From the NCBI RefSeq assembly GCF_003574395.1, contig NZ_KZ984537.1, forward strand, positions 67,665 through 131,664: a stretch of 64,000 bases of DNA, written 5' to 3'. Position numbers and translations under genes: made by a program. This stretch comes from Tabrizicola thermarum (GTDB taxonomy: Bacteria; Pseudomonadota; Alphaproteobacteria; Rhodobacterales; Rhodobacteraceae). The notes under the pieces were generated by a model that did not search any database, had not been told where the DNA came from, and saw only the letters and a list, made by a program, of their open reading frames with translations. Positions 63,475-64,000 of the stretch are shown piece by piece; positions within the stretch are counted from its first letter, which is position 1; every line of letters starts with the position of its first letter.

Positions 63475-64000
63475 GCGGCCTCCAGTCTGGACGTGCGGAA
63501 AAGGGCGAAGATGCGCACCAGAAGCATCCGCACCATCATGTCCAGCGCTCCGGTGAACAGGATCACCAGACCCTGCACCACGGTGCGCAACTCGATCGGG
63601 ATCTTGGTCCAGAGGCCCAGCTCGGCCCCGCCCTGGAACAGGAAGCCGAACAGCAGTGCCGCCAGCACGACCCCGATGGGATGGTTCCGCCCCATCAGCG
63701 CCACCGCGATGCCGATGAACCCCGCGCCCGAGGCCGAGTTGCCCAGCAGGCGTTCGGCTTCACCCATCACGTTGTTGATCGCCATCAGCCCGGCAAGTCC
63801 CCCGGAAATCAGCATGGCGATCATGATGATCTTGGTCGGATTGATCCCCGCATAGCGCGCCGCCGGTTCCGACTTGCCGAAGGCGCGGATCTGGTAGCCC
63901 AGCCGCGTGCGCCACAACAGAAGCCAGACCACCACCGCCATCGCCAGCGCGATGAAGAAGGTGACGTTGGCCGGCACGCCGGACGTGAAGATCAGGTTCA
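63471..64000 (-). CDS. ABC transporter permease, nucleoside type, partial (5' end outside window)
   Basis: The frame is open through the right edge, with 176 residues visible (…NLIFTSGVPANVTFFIALAM… to the stop). It has the BPD_transp_2 signature with IRAFGKSEPAARYAGINPTKIIMIAM, and further membrane helices (LISGGLAGLMAIN and GFIGIAVALMGRNHPIGVVLAALLFGFLFQGG). Partner of the BmpC-type permease, overlapping it by 4 bp. The ATPase and binding protein should lie to the right. Confidence 0.88.
   Translation of the reverse strand, partial: NLIFTSGVPANVTFFIALAMAVVVWLLLWRTRLGYQIRAFGKSEPAARYAGINPTKIIMIAMLISGGLAGLMAINNVMGEAERLLGNSASGAGFIGIAVALMGRNHPIGVVLAALLFGFLFQGGAELGLWTKIPIELRTVVQGLVILFTGALDMMVRMLLVRIFALFRTSRLEAA

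Overview
The window is chromosomal DNA from a high-GC alphaproteobacterium. It is most likely a member of the Rhodobacter/Paracoccus group (Rhodobacterales), as judged by gene content and style: an mbfA-type ferritin/VIT1 exporter, a DUF4424 protein, a Hint-domain protein, a TIGR02186/TauE pair, tightly overlapping ATGA/GTGA junctions and AT-rich TTCGAA double palindromes between genes. It looks like core chromosome. I see no prophage, integron, CRISPR array, rRNA or tRNA. The only mobile-element trace is a short frameshifted IS30-type transposase fossil near 17.0-17.3 kb.

Layout. 0-8.5 kb: end of a LysR regulator, OmpA-domain protein, cinA-like/GNAT pair, map, a Tat-type molybdopterin protein with its own b-type cytochrome, accD-folC, and a TetR regulator with a small exported peptide. 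8.7-10.5 kb: an operator-rich promoter region, then mbfA and a nitroreductase. 10.5-14.1 kb: a Ser/Thr kinase - FHA - PP2C phosphatase cassette. 14.5-16.7 kb: AEC transporter, S-formylglutathione hydrolase and CAP-domain protein. 17.3-26.6 kb: housekeeping and amino-acid genes (CoA-transferase, Hint protein, aromatic aminotransferase, mercaptopyruvate sulfurtransferase, smpB, ion channel, lytic transglycosylase, dapA). 26.7-28.6 kb: proline racemase-superfamily protein and DMT transporter. 28.7-37.5 kb: a long minus-strand fatty-acid beta-oxidation locus (MerR, acyl-CoA dehydrogenase, GST, thiolase, fadB-like) with an unusual four-gene NTF2/cupin block lodged between thiolase and fadB. 37.8-42.5 kb: asd, two MFS transporters and DUF4424. 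42.9-54.6 kb: a galactoside uptake and catabolism locus. 54.7-64 kb: trxB/Lrp, pgeF-midA-lgt, ubiK, TIGR02186/TauE, purine nucleoside phosphorylase and nucleoside-type ABC permeases running off the right edge.

How the genes work together. The sugar locus is coherent. An IclR regulator and UgpC-type ATPase face a promoter driving a solute-binding protein, two permeases, an SDR dehydrogenase, a lactonase-like SMP-30 protein, DgoK, DgoA and a GH42 beta-galactosidase. This is most of an oxidative De Ley-Doudoroff galactose pathway; the galactonate dehydratase is not in the window. The beta-oxidation locus has a LiuR/PsrA-like MerR with a matching palindrome in front of it.

The strongest candidate for an undescribed system is the NTF2-cupin-NTF2-dicupin block (30.9-33.2 kb), whose genes overlap each other by 4 bp and whose last stop overlaps the fadB start by 4 bp. 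Second candidates are the kinase/FHA/phosphatase cassette with a PDZ-like extracytoplasmic domain, and two families of palindromic intergenic repeats, one showing compensatory arm changes and one supplying the stop codon of the gene in front of it. All functional calls come from reading protein motifs by eye; no database search was run.
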